Shown piece by piece: positions 8,197 through 15,484 of a stretch of DNA of 64,000 bases. The translations under genes were made by a program, and so were the position numbers. Numbering within the stretch: position 1 is the first letter of the stretch; every line of letters begins with the position of its first letter. Source of the stretch: Streptomyces sp. B21-083 (lineage in GTDB: Bacteria > Actinomycetota > Actinomycetes > Streptomycetales > Streptomycetaceae); NCBI RefSeq assembly GCF_036898825.1, contig NZ_JARUND010000001.1, forward strand, positions 744,001 through 808,000. Direction: 5' to 3'. The notes beneath the pieces are model-generated. The model was not told the DNA's origin. It saw only the letters and a program-made list of their open reading frames with translations, and made no database searches.

Positions 8197-10839
8197 ATGG
8201 ACCAGCGGTACGAGGTGTACGCGCTCGCCGACCAGCACTTCTACGAGACACCGGACCGGTTGTCCGGCGCGGGCGAGACCGCTCCCCAGTTCGAGACGGC
8301 TCGCCGGGCGGTACCGGAGGGCTGGCGTGCGGGGCGGATCGGTGACTGGCTGGCACTGACGCCGCTCGGTCCCGACGGAGACCCGCTGCCCGGACCCACC
8401 CAGGGCTGGAAGGTGCACGCGTCGGCCACCCGGGCGAACGCGGAGCGGATCGCCGCGGCGGTGTGGGACTACTGCGTGCCCCGCGGTATCCCGTTCAAGT
8501 TCCTGCCGGGCCCACATCTGCTGCATCTGCGCAACACCAAGTACGCGGGCCGGGACGGCAGCGGGAAGTTCGTGACGGTCTACCCGGCCGACGAGGACCA
8601 GCTGCACCAGGTGCTGGCCGAGCTGGGCGCCCTGCTGGAGGGCTGCGAGGGCCCGTACATCCTCACCGACCTGCGCTGGCAGGAGGGCCCGCTGTACGTC
8701 CGTTACGGGGCGTTCGCGCGCTCCTTCGTCGTCGACGAGCGCGGCTCGCTCGTGCCCGCCGTCCGGGACGGCGAGGGCCGGCTGGTGCCGGACCGGCGCG
8801 CGCCGTCCTTCCAGGTACCCGACTGGGTGCGGCTGCCCGCGTTCCTGGAGGCCCAGCTCGCCGCCCGCAACGCGACGACGGTCGCCGACCTGCCGTACCG
8901 CATCGAGAAGGCCCTGCACTTCTCCAACGGCGGCGGCGTGTACGTGGGCACCGACACGCGCGACGGGCGCCGGGTCGTCCTGAAGGAGGGGCGACCGCAC
9001 GCGGGGCTGGCGGCCGACGGCGCGGACGCGATCACCCGGCTGGAGCGAGAGCGGGCGGCGCTGGAGCGGGTGTCGGGGCTCGGGACGGTGCCCGAGGTGC
9101 GTGACTGGTTCACGCTCGGGGACCACCGCTTCCTCGTCATGGACTTCATCGAGGGGCGCCCCCTCAACTCCTTCTTCGCGGAGCGCCATCCACTGCTCAC
9201 CCACGATCCCGACCCGGGGTCGGTGGCCGACTACACGCGGTGGGCACTGCGTATCCACCGCGCGGTCGAGGAGACCCTGGAGGCGGTGCACGCGCGCGGG
9301 ATCGTCTTCAACGACCTGCACATCTTCAACATCATGGTCGCGCCCGACGAGGAGTCGGTGTCCCTGGTCGACTTCGAGGCGGCGGCGCCGGCCGAGGAGC
9401 GGGGCCGCCAGGTCGTCGCCCACCCCGGCTTCTTCGCCCCGCCCGACCGCAGAGGCATCGACGTCGACCGGTACGCGCTGGCGTGTCTGCGGCTCGCGCT
9501 CTTCATGCCCCTGACCACCCTGTTCGTGGTGGACCGGGGCAAGGCGGCCCATCTGGCCGAGGTGATCGCCGGCCAGTTCCCTGACGTACCGGCCGACTTC
9601 CTGGCCGAGGCGGTCGCCGAGATCACCCGTGACGTGTCCGCGCCGGACACCGGGCGCCCCGCGCCCTCGCCGCCGGCGGCTCCGGTCGAGCCCGGCGACT
9701 GGCCGTACAGCCGGGACTCGATGGTGAAGGCGATCCTCGCCTCCGCCACTCCCGAACGCCACGACCGGCTCTTCCCCGGCGACATCACCCAGTTCTCCGA
9801 CGGCGGCGGACTCGGCCTCGCGCACGGCGCGGCCGGGGTCCTGTACGCGCTGTCCCGGGCGGGCGCCGAGCGGTACGAGGAGGGCGAGCGCTGGCTGCTG
9901 GCCCACACCGACCCGGTGCCGGTGGGCACTCCGCTGGGGCTGTACGACGGTCTCGCGGGCGTCGCCCACGTCCTCGACCTGCTCGGACACCGGCCGCGCG
10001 CGCTGGACCTGATGGACCTGGTCCTCCGGGAGAAGTGGCACAAGCTCTCCTCGGACCTGCGGGGCGGTCTCGCCGGGCTGGGTCTGGTCCTCGGCGGGCT
10101 GGCGCGCACGACCGGGGAGACAGAGTTCGCCCAGCGGGCCCAGGAGGTCACGGACATCCTGGTGAGCCGCCTGGACGAGCCGCTCCCGGACCCGAAGAAG
10201 CGCCGCGCCGGGCTGCTGCGGGGGGCGAGCGGGCCCGCCCTGCTGTTCCTCAGGCAGTACGAGGCGACCGGTGACCCCGCGCTGCTCGACGCGGCAGGCA
10301 CGGCGCTGCGCCGGGACCTGGACGGCTGCGTCGTACAGCGGGGCGGTGGTCTTGAGGTCGACGAGGGATGGCGGACCATGCCGTACCTCGCGGAAGGCAG
10401 CGTGGGGATCGGCCTGGTCCTCGACGACTACCTGGCGCGCTCCGCGTCGGCGGGGCACTCCCCGGCCCGTTCGGACGGCCGTGTGGAGTTCGAGGAAGCC
10501 CGGGACCGCATCCTGACCTCCGCCGCCTCGCGCTTCTACGCACAGCCCGGACTGTTCCAGGGCAGGGCCGGCATGATCCTGCACCTCGCCCGCACCGGCG
10601 CCCCCGAGTCGCGGCGCCGCGAACAGATCGCGGGGCTCGGCTGGTACGCGATGTCGTACCAGGGCCAACTGGCCTTCCCCGGGCACCAGATGATGCGGCT
10701 CTCCATGGACCTGGGCACCGGCACGGCGGGCTGTCTGCTCGCGCTCGGCGCGGCCCTCGACGAGACGGCCCCCGCCGCACTGCCCTTCCTCCCGCCGCCA
10801 CGGCGGCCCCAAGACGCGGCTCCTCACCAGGAGTCGTGA
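8197..10839 (+). CDS. amfT: Class III lanthipeptide synthetase (RamC/AmfT type)
   Basis: Trifunctional cytoplasmic enzyme that phosphorylates and eliminates Ser in the precursor and cyclises onto Cys. 880 residues from the ATG at 8197, chosen over the GTGs at 8173 and 8191 because GAGGAGG lies six bases before it and the N-terminus (MDQRYEVYALADQHFYE) then resembles RamC. Order: N-terminal lyase region (about 1-215); Ser/Thr-kinase-like domain (230-500) with Gly loop NGGGVYVG, Lys in VVLKEG, catalytic FNDLHIFN and SLVDFEAA; LanC-like cyclase region (530-870) with GLYDGLAG, but without clear zinc ligands, as usual for class III. First gene of the biosynthetic operon, 57 bases before the precursor. 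Confidence 0.93.
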   Translation: MDQRYEVYALADQHFYETPDRLSGAGETAPQFETARRAVPEGWRAGRIGDWLALTPLGPDGDPLPGPTQGWKVHASATRANAERIAAAVWDYCVPRGIPFKFLPGPHLLHLRNTKYAGRDGSGKFVTVYPADEDQLHQVLAELGALLEGCEGPYILTDLRWQEGPLYVRYGAFARSFVVDERGSLVPAVRDGEGRLVPDRRAPSFQVPDWVRLPAFLEAQLAARNATTVADLPYRIEKALHFSNGGGVYVGTDTRDGRRVVLKEGRPHAGLAADGADAITRLERERAALERVSGLGTVPEVRDWFTLGDHRFLVMDFIEGRPLNSFFAERHPLLTHDPDPGSVADYTRWALRIHRAVEETLEAVHARGIVFNDLHIFNIMVAPDEESVSLVDFEAAAPAEERGRQVVAHPGFFAPPDRRGIDVDRYALACLRLALFMPLTTLFVVDRGKAAHLAEVIAGQFPDVPADFLAEAVAEITRDVSAPDTGRPAPSPPAAPVEPGDWPYSRDSMVKAILASATPERHDRLFPGDITQFSDGGGLGLAHGAAGVLYALSRAGAERYEEGERWLLAHTDPVPVGTPLGLYDGLAGVAHVLDLLGHRPRALDLMDLVLREKWHKLSSDLRGGLAGLGLVLGGLARTTGETEFAQRAQEVTDILVSRLDEPLPDPKKRRAGLLRGASGPALLFLRQYEATGDPALLDAAGTALRRDLDGCVVQRGGGLEVDEGWRTMPYLAEGSVGIGLVLDDYLARSASAGHSPARSDGRVEFEEARDRILTSAASRFYAQPGLFQGRAGMILHLARTGAPESRRREQIAGLGWYAMSYQGQLAFPGHQMMRLSMDLGTGTAGCLLALGAALDETAPAALPFLPPPRRPQDAAPHQES

Positions 10840-10896
10840 CGCGACACCCGTCCCCACAGAGAACCCGGACCACCGGGATCGACGAAAGGAATCGAC

Positions 10897-11013
10897 ATGG
10901 CACTGCTCGACCTTCAGACGATGGAGTCCGACGAGACCGCCAACACCGGCGGCAACAGCACGCTGAGCCTGCTGTCCTGCGTGAGCGCGGCCAGCGTCAC
11001 CCTCTGTCTCTGA
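10897..11013 (+). CDS. amfS: SapB-like class III lanthipeptide precursor
   Basis: 38-residue peptide, too short for most gene callers. The leader contains LLDLQTME, matching the conserved LFDLQ-type recognition sequence of RamS/AmfS leaders. The core (about residues 21-38) holds two S-x2-S-x3-C units, Ser21/Ser24/Cys28 and Ser30/Ser33/Cys37, the pattern for two labionin or lanthionine rings as in SapB/AmfS. GAAAGGA lies six bases before the ATG. The mature product would be an amphipathic surfactant that lowers surface tension for aerial hyphae. The precise leader cleavage site is not evident. Confidence 0.93.
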   Translation: MALLDLQTMESDETANTGGNSTLSLLSCVSAASVTLCL

Positions 11014-11029
11014 GCACTGCCGGCAGCTA

Positions 11030-11069
11030 CGCCGGGCGGCCACTCCCACTCGTGGAGGGCCGCCCGGCG
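11030..11069 (+). terminator. Hairpin between amfS and amfB, likely partial terminator
   Basis: A perfect 12-bp stem (11030-11041 with 11058-11069) that can extend inward with one bulged base. Placed 16 bases after the precursor stop and before the transporter genes, it probably lets most transcripts end after amfS, keeping precursor message above transporter message. Confidence 0.75.
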
Positions 11070-11100
11070 GTCCGTCATCCCCCGTCGGAGGGCCCACCCG

Positions 11101-12828
11101 ATGACGACCGACTCCCCCGACCGGCCGGCCCCGGCCGAGGACACCGCCTCGCCGCTGCGCGCGACAGTGCGCCGCACCCGGGCGAGCTGCGCGGTCCTGT
11201 TCCTGGTGGCCACGGTCTCGACGGGGCTCAGCCTGGCCCTGCCCCTGACTTTGGGACGGGCCCTCGACGTGACTCTGGCGCACCCGGACGGCACCGGCGC
11301 CCTGCGCTGGGTCCTGTGGTGCGCCGTTCTGGTCCTGCTGCTCGCCGTCCTCGACGCCGTCGAGACCGTGCTGAGCGGCACCACCAACGCCCGCGCCACG
11401 GCGTGGCTGCGACACCGGCTGACCGGGCACCTGCTCGCCGTGGGGCCACGGGCCGGGGAACGGTTCGGGTCCGGCGAACTGGTGGCCCGGCTGGTCGGCA
11501 ACGCCGCTCAGGCCGGGACCGCGCCCGCCGCCCTCGCCGCGCTGCTGGCCGCGCTCGCCGGACCGGTCGGAGCGGTGGTGGCGCTCGGTCTGCTCGACCC
11601 GTGGCTGGCCGCGGTGTTCCTGGCCGGGGCTCCGCTGCTGGCTCTCCTGCTGCGGGCCTTCACCCAGGACTCCTCACGGTGTGTGGCCGCCTACCAGGAC
11701 GCCCAGGGGCGGATCGCGAGCGGACTCACGGAGGCGATCGGCGGAGCCCGCACCATCGCCGCGTGCGGGACGGCGGACCGGGAGGTGGCCCGGGTCCTGC
11801 GGCCACTGCCCGAACTCACCCGCGCGGGCCACCGGATGTGGCACGTCCAGGGACGCGCGGCGGCCCGGGCGGTCGCCCTGGCCCCCTTGCTGCAACTGGG
11901 GGTCGTGGCCGTCGCCGGTGTCCTGCTCGTCCGCGGCCGGCTGACGGTGGGCGAGATGCTCGCCGCCTCGCGGTACGCCGTCCTGGCGGCCGGGGTCGGA
12001 GTCCTGGTCGGCCAGTTGTCGGGCCTGGTCCGGGCCCGGGCGTCGGCCCGGCGCCTCGGCGAGGTGCTGGCCGAGCCGGTGACGGCGTACGGGAGCCGTC
12101 GGCTGCCGCCGGGGCGGGGCCGGCTGGAGCTTCGCGGGGTCACCGCCCGGCGGGGCGGGCGGACGCTCCTGGACGGCGTCGACCTGGTCGTGCCCGGCGG
12201 CGGCACTCTCGCCGTGGTGGGCCGCTCCGGCGCGGGCAAGTCCCTCCTCGCGGCGCTCGCCGGGCGGCTGGCCGATCCCGACGACGGAACGGTGCTCCTG
12301 GACGGCGTGCCGCTGCCCGAACTGGACCACGACGAACTGCGCCGCGCGATCGGCTACGCCTTCGAGCGCCCCGCCCTGCTCGGCGACACCGTCGCGGACA
12401 CGATCGGCTTCGGCGTCCGGACCGCCCCGCCCGACCGGATCAGGGCCGGCGCCGTCGCCGCCCGCGCCGACACGTTCGTACGCCGGCTGCCCGACGGCTA
12501 CGCCACCCCCTGCCGGGCCGCGCCTCTCTCCGGGGGTGAGCGGCAGCGTCTGGGCCTCGCCCGGGTGCTGGCCCGCGACAGCAGGCTGCTCATCCTCGAC
12601 GACGCGCTGTCCAGCCTCGACACGGTCACCGAACACCAGGTCGTCGACGCCCTGCTGCACCACTCCCCGGGCGGCACCCGGGTGATCGTCGCCCACCGGG
12701 TCTCCAGCGCGGCCCGCGCGGACACGGTGGCCTGGCTGGACGGAGGGCGGGTGCGGGCGGTGGGAACGCACGCGCGACTGTGGCGGGAGAGGGGTTACCG
12801 GGAGGTGTTCGCGGATGCCGAGGAGTGA
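11101..12828 (+). CDS. amfB: ABC exporter half-transporter of the lanthipeptide cluster, degenerate ATP site
   Basis: 575 residues: transmembrane domain (about 25-300) and ATPase (335-570). Walker A is GRSGAGKS, signature LSGGERQ, H-loop VAHR. The Q-loop Gln appears replaced by Glu (YAFERPALLGD) and the catalytic Glu after Walker B is Asp (LLILDDALS), so its own ATP site is probably weak or inactive. Its partner AmfA keeps a normal catalytic Glu, as in asymmetric heterodimeric exporters. The 14-base overlap with amfA points to coupled translation and heterodimer formation. Role: export of the modified AmfS peptide. Confidence 0.9.
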   Translation: MTTDSPDRPAPAEDTASPLRATVRRTRASCAVLFLVATVSTGLSLALPLTLGRALDVTLAHPDGTGALRWVLWCAVLVLLLAVLDAVETVLSGTTNARATAWLRHRLTGHLLAVGPRAGERFGSGELVARLVGNAAQAGTAPAALAALLAALAGPVGAVVALGLLDPWLAAVFLAGAPLLALLLRAFTQDSSRCVAAYQDAQGRIASGLTEAIGGARTIAACGTADREVARVLRPLPELTRAGHRMWHVQGRAAARAVALAPLLQLGVVAVAGVLLVRGRLTVGEMLAASRYAVLAAGVGVLVGQLSGLVRARASARRLGEVLAEPVTAYGSRRLPPGRGRLELRGVTARRGGRTLLDGVDLVVPGGGTLAVVGRSGAGKSLLAALAGRLADPDDGTVLLDGVPLPELDHDELRRAIGYAFERPALLGDTVADTIGFGVRTAPPDRIRAGAVAARADTFVRRLPDGYATPCRAAPLSGGERQRLGLARVLARDSRLLILDDALSSLDTVTEHQVVDALLHHSPGGTRVIVAHRVSSAARADTVAWLDGGRVRAVGTHARLWRERGYREVFADAEE

Positions 12829-14710
12829 GCACGCCCGGGCGTGGCCGACCGGCGGCGACGGCCTCCGCACGCGCGGAGTGCGGTTTCTGCGGCAGCAGCG
12901 GCGTGTCGTGGCCCGGCTCGTGCTGTGGTCCGTACTGGAGACCGGGCAGACCTTCCTCATGGGTTACGCCCTCGCCCGCGCCCTCGACGAGGGGTTCCTG
13001 CGCGGTCGGGCGGACGTCGGGCTCGGCTGGCTCGGGGTCGCCGTGCTCGCGGTCGCCGTGGGGGCGTACGGCACCGGACGGGTCTACGGGGCGGTCGCCG
13101 CACTCGTCGAACCGCTGCGGGACCGGCTCGTGGAGCGGGTGGTGGCGCGCGGGGTGCGGGAGGCGGACGGCGGGGCCCTGTCCGCGCTGACCCAGCAGGT
13201 GGAGATCGCCCGGGACACCTTCGCCGGTGTGGTGATGGTGTCCCGTTCCTTCGTCTTCACGGCCGCGGGCGCGCTGATCGGGCTGGGTTCACTGGCGCCG
13301 CCGCTGCTGCTCGTGGTCGTGCCCCCACTGGTCGTCGGCGTGGGCCTCTTCGCGGCGAGCATGCGCCCCCTGGCCCACCGCCAGGAGGCCTTCCTCGTCG
13401 CCGACGAACGGCTCGCCGACCGCTTCGGCGACGTCTGCGCCGGACTGCGGGACGTGACGGCGGGCGGGGCGGAGGAGCGGGTGGCCGCCGACGTCGGCGA
13501 ACGGGTCGAGGCCGAGCTGCGGGCGGCCCGCTCGCTGGCCCGCTGGGGAGTGCCGCGCGTGGCGTCGATCGCCGTCGGCGGACAGCTCCCCATCGTCCTG
13601 CTGCTGCTGGCCGCCCCCTGGCTGCTGCGCGGCGGTGTCACACCCGGCGCGCTGGTCGGCGCGCTCGCCTACGTCACCCAGTCCCTGCTGCCCGCCCTGC
13701 AGAACCTGGTCCACGGCATGGGCACCAGCGGCTCCCGGCTCGCGGTCGTCCTGCGCCGCCTGGTGCCGGCCGGCGGGGCGGCGGACAGGGGGAGCGGTCC
13801 GGACGCCCGCCCCGCCCACAGCCCCGCGAGCGCGCCCGCCCTCACCGTCTCCGGCCTCACCTTCGCCTACGGCCCCACCTGCGCGCCCGTCGTCGACGGC
13901 CTCACCCTCAGCCTGCCCCCGGGCGCGCGGCTGGCGGTCGTGGGCCCCAGCGGCATCGGCAAGTCCACCCTCGTCTCCCTGGCCGCCGGTCTCCTCGAAC
14001 CCCAGCACGGCACTATCCGGCTCTGCGGGCATCCGGTGTCCGGCAGCGCCGCCCACGCCCACCGGGTCGTCATCCCCCAAGAGGCGTACGTGTTCAGCGG
14101 GACGTTCGCCGAGAACCTGGGCTGTCTGCGGCCGGACCCCGTGCCCGAGTCCGAGCTGCTGGCCGCCGCCGAGGCGGTCGGGCTCGCCCCGCTCCTCGCC
14201 CGGCACGGCGGACCCGGCGGCCGGGTCGACCCGGCCGCGCTGTCGGCCGGCGAACGGCAGCTGATCGCACTGACGCGGGCCTGGCTCTCGTACGCCTGTG
14301 TGGCACTCCTCGACGAGGCCACCTGCCATCTGGACCCGGCGGCGGAGGAACGCGCCGAGCGGGCCTTCGCCTCCCGGCCCGGCACCACCCTGGTCGTGGT
14401 CGCGCACCGGATCGCCTCGGCGCGCCGCGCCGACCGTGTCCTCGTCATGGACGGCCGGCACTGCGCGTACGGGACGCACGACGAACTGCTGGAGCGCTCC
14501 CACCTCTACCGCGACCTGGTGGGCAACTGGTCGGCCACCCCGTCGACGGAGTCACAGCCAGCCCTCGCCCTGCGAGATACGGATGGCGTCGACGCGGTTG
14601 CGGGCCCCGGTCTTGCGGGTGATGGCCGCCATGTAGTTGCGCACGGTTCCGTGGGACAGGTGGAGGCTGCCGGCGATCTCCGCGACGGACGCCCCCTCCG
14701 CGGCGAGTGA
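12815..14710 (+). CDS. amfA: ABC exporter half-transporter, partner of amfB
   Basis: 631 residues; transmembrane domain (about 25-310), then an ATPase domain with Walker A GPSGIGKST, Q-loop VVIPQEAYVFSG, a variant signature LSAGERQ, Walker B VALLDEAT with catalytic Glu, and H-loop VAHR. It overlaps amfB by 14 bases. After about residue 580 the sequence loses ABC character, and this tail is antisense to the C-terminal helix-turn-helix part of amfR (14552-14710). No earlier stop exists in frame, so the overlap seems real rather than an annotation choice. Confidence 0.88.
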   Translation: MPRSEHARAWPTGGDGLRTRGVRFLRQQRRVVARLVLWSVLETGQTFLMGYALARALDEGFLRGRADVGLGWLGVAVLAVAVGAYGTGRVYGAVAALVEPLRDRLVERVVARGVREADGGALSALTQQVEIARDTFAGVVMVSRSFVFTAAGALIGLGSLAPPLLLVVVPPLVVGVGLFAASMRPLAHRQEAFLVADERLADRFGDVCAGLRDVTAGGAEERVAADVGERVEAELRAARSLARWGVPRVASIAVGGQLPIVLLLLAAPWLLRGGVTPGALVGALAYVTQSLLPALQNLVHGMGTSGSRLAVVLRRLVPAGGAADRGSGPDARPAHSPASAPALTVSGLTFAYGPTCAPVVDGLTLSLPPGARLAVVGPSGIGKSTLVSLAAGLLEPQHGTIRLCGHPVSGSAAHAHRVVIPQEAYVFSGTFAENLGCLRPDPVPESELLAAAEAVGLAPLLARHGGPGGRVDPAALSAGERQLIALTRAWLSYACVALLDEATCHLDPAAEERAERAFASRPGTTLVVVAHRIASARRADRVLVMDGRHCAYGTHDELLERSHLYRDLVGNWSATPSTESQPALALRDTDGVDAVAGPGLAGDGRHVVAHGSVGQVEAAGDLRDGRPLRGE

Positions 14711-15166
14711 CAGGACACTCAGCTCCCGCCGGGTGAGCGGAATCTGTGTGGCCCTGAGGAAACCGAAGCCGAGCGAGTCATCGACGAAACGTTTCCCCGC
14801 CGCGACCTTGCGAATGGCGGACACCAGTCGCTCCGGTGCCCCCTCCCGCTCCTTGTCGACATAGCCCAGCGCACCCGCCTCCGCCGCCCTCTTCAGCAGG
14901 CCGGGTCTGCCGGCGCTGGCCAGTACCAGCAGCCGCGGGACGGACGCGCCCGCCCCGCGGCTGCGTAACTCGCCCAGCGGAGGCAGGCCGTAGGAATCCG
15001 AAGTCTCCAGGTCGGCGGCACAGACATCCGGCCGCACCGTCCTGAGCCGGCTCGCCGCGCCGCGCCAGGAGGCGTCGTACACCCCCAGGTCGGACTCCCT
15101 GTCCAGCCACTCCGCCAGGACCGATCTCACCAGACACGCGTCGTGCACCAGAAGCACTCGGATCAC
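14552..15166 (-). CDS. amfR: Response-regulator-like activator of the ram/amf cluster, with TTA codon
   Basis: NarL/FixJ-type regulator, 204 residues: receiver domain (residues 1-120, Asp9 in the acidic pocket, Asp52 a candidate phosphorylation site, Lys in GYVDK) and LuxR-type helix-turn-helix in the last 65 residues (LTRRELSVLSLAAEG, VAEIAGSLHLSHGTVRNYM). I chose the GTG at 15166 because GAAGGAG is correctly spaced before it and the protein then starts like RamR (IRVLLVHD); the ATG at 15199 has no ribosome site. Codon 67 is TTA (14966-14968), making translation dependent on the bldA leucyl-tRNA. No cognate kinase gene is adjacent. Its 3' end overlaps amfA. Confidence 0.92.
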   Translation of the reverse strand: MIRVLLVHDACLVRSVLAEWLDRESDLGVYDASWRGAASRLRTVRPDVCAADLETSDSYGLPPLGELRSRGAGASVPRLLVLASAGRPGLLKRAAEAGALGYVDKEREGAPERLVSAIRKVAAGKRFVDDSLGFGFLRATQIPLTRRELSVLSLAAEGASVAEIAGSLHLSHGTVRNYMAAITRKTGARNRVDAIRISQGEGWL

Positions 15167-15484
15167 TGCAGCTCCTTCACTCGCCTCGCCCCGGGTCATC
15201 CGCTGTCGCGTGTGCCCCCTTTTCGACTCTCACCTCTCGCTCCGGCTCCCAGACGTGCAGAACAGGCCAACGGGGTGCGCGGGGGCGCACTCGTGGGGCT
15301 TTCGCGCCGGAATCGTGCTTCCACGCGGGGGCACGAGCCCCGCGTAAAAGGGGTGGCGAGAAGGTTTCTCCCTGCCGAGGTGCTCGGGCCCGGGGTGGGG
15401 TCCGAGCCCGCTCGCCGTGCGCGACGGGCCGGGTGGACAGAGCCTTGACTCGGAAGTACCCGGCCCTGCGAGGAGGTGGTCCCG
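15167..15484. promoter_or_regulatory. Divergent intergenic region amfR / SpoIIE-type phosphatase
   Basis: 318 bases without a convincing gene; reading frames here are shadows. An 8-bp perfect inverted repeat (15323-15330 and 15338-15345) followed by AAAAG may be an operator or a small hairpin. Promoters for both flanking genes must lie here, but no strong -35/-10 pair is obvious. Confidence 0.45.

Noticed and set aside
8041..11430. A 1955-codon minus-strand open frame extending the phosphatase through the lanthipeptide genes
   Set aside because: Codons beyond 8040 are antisense to amfT, amfS and amfB and have no domain; the ATG at 8040 is the natural start.
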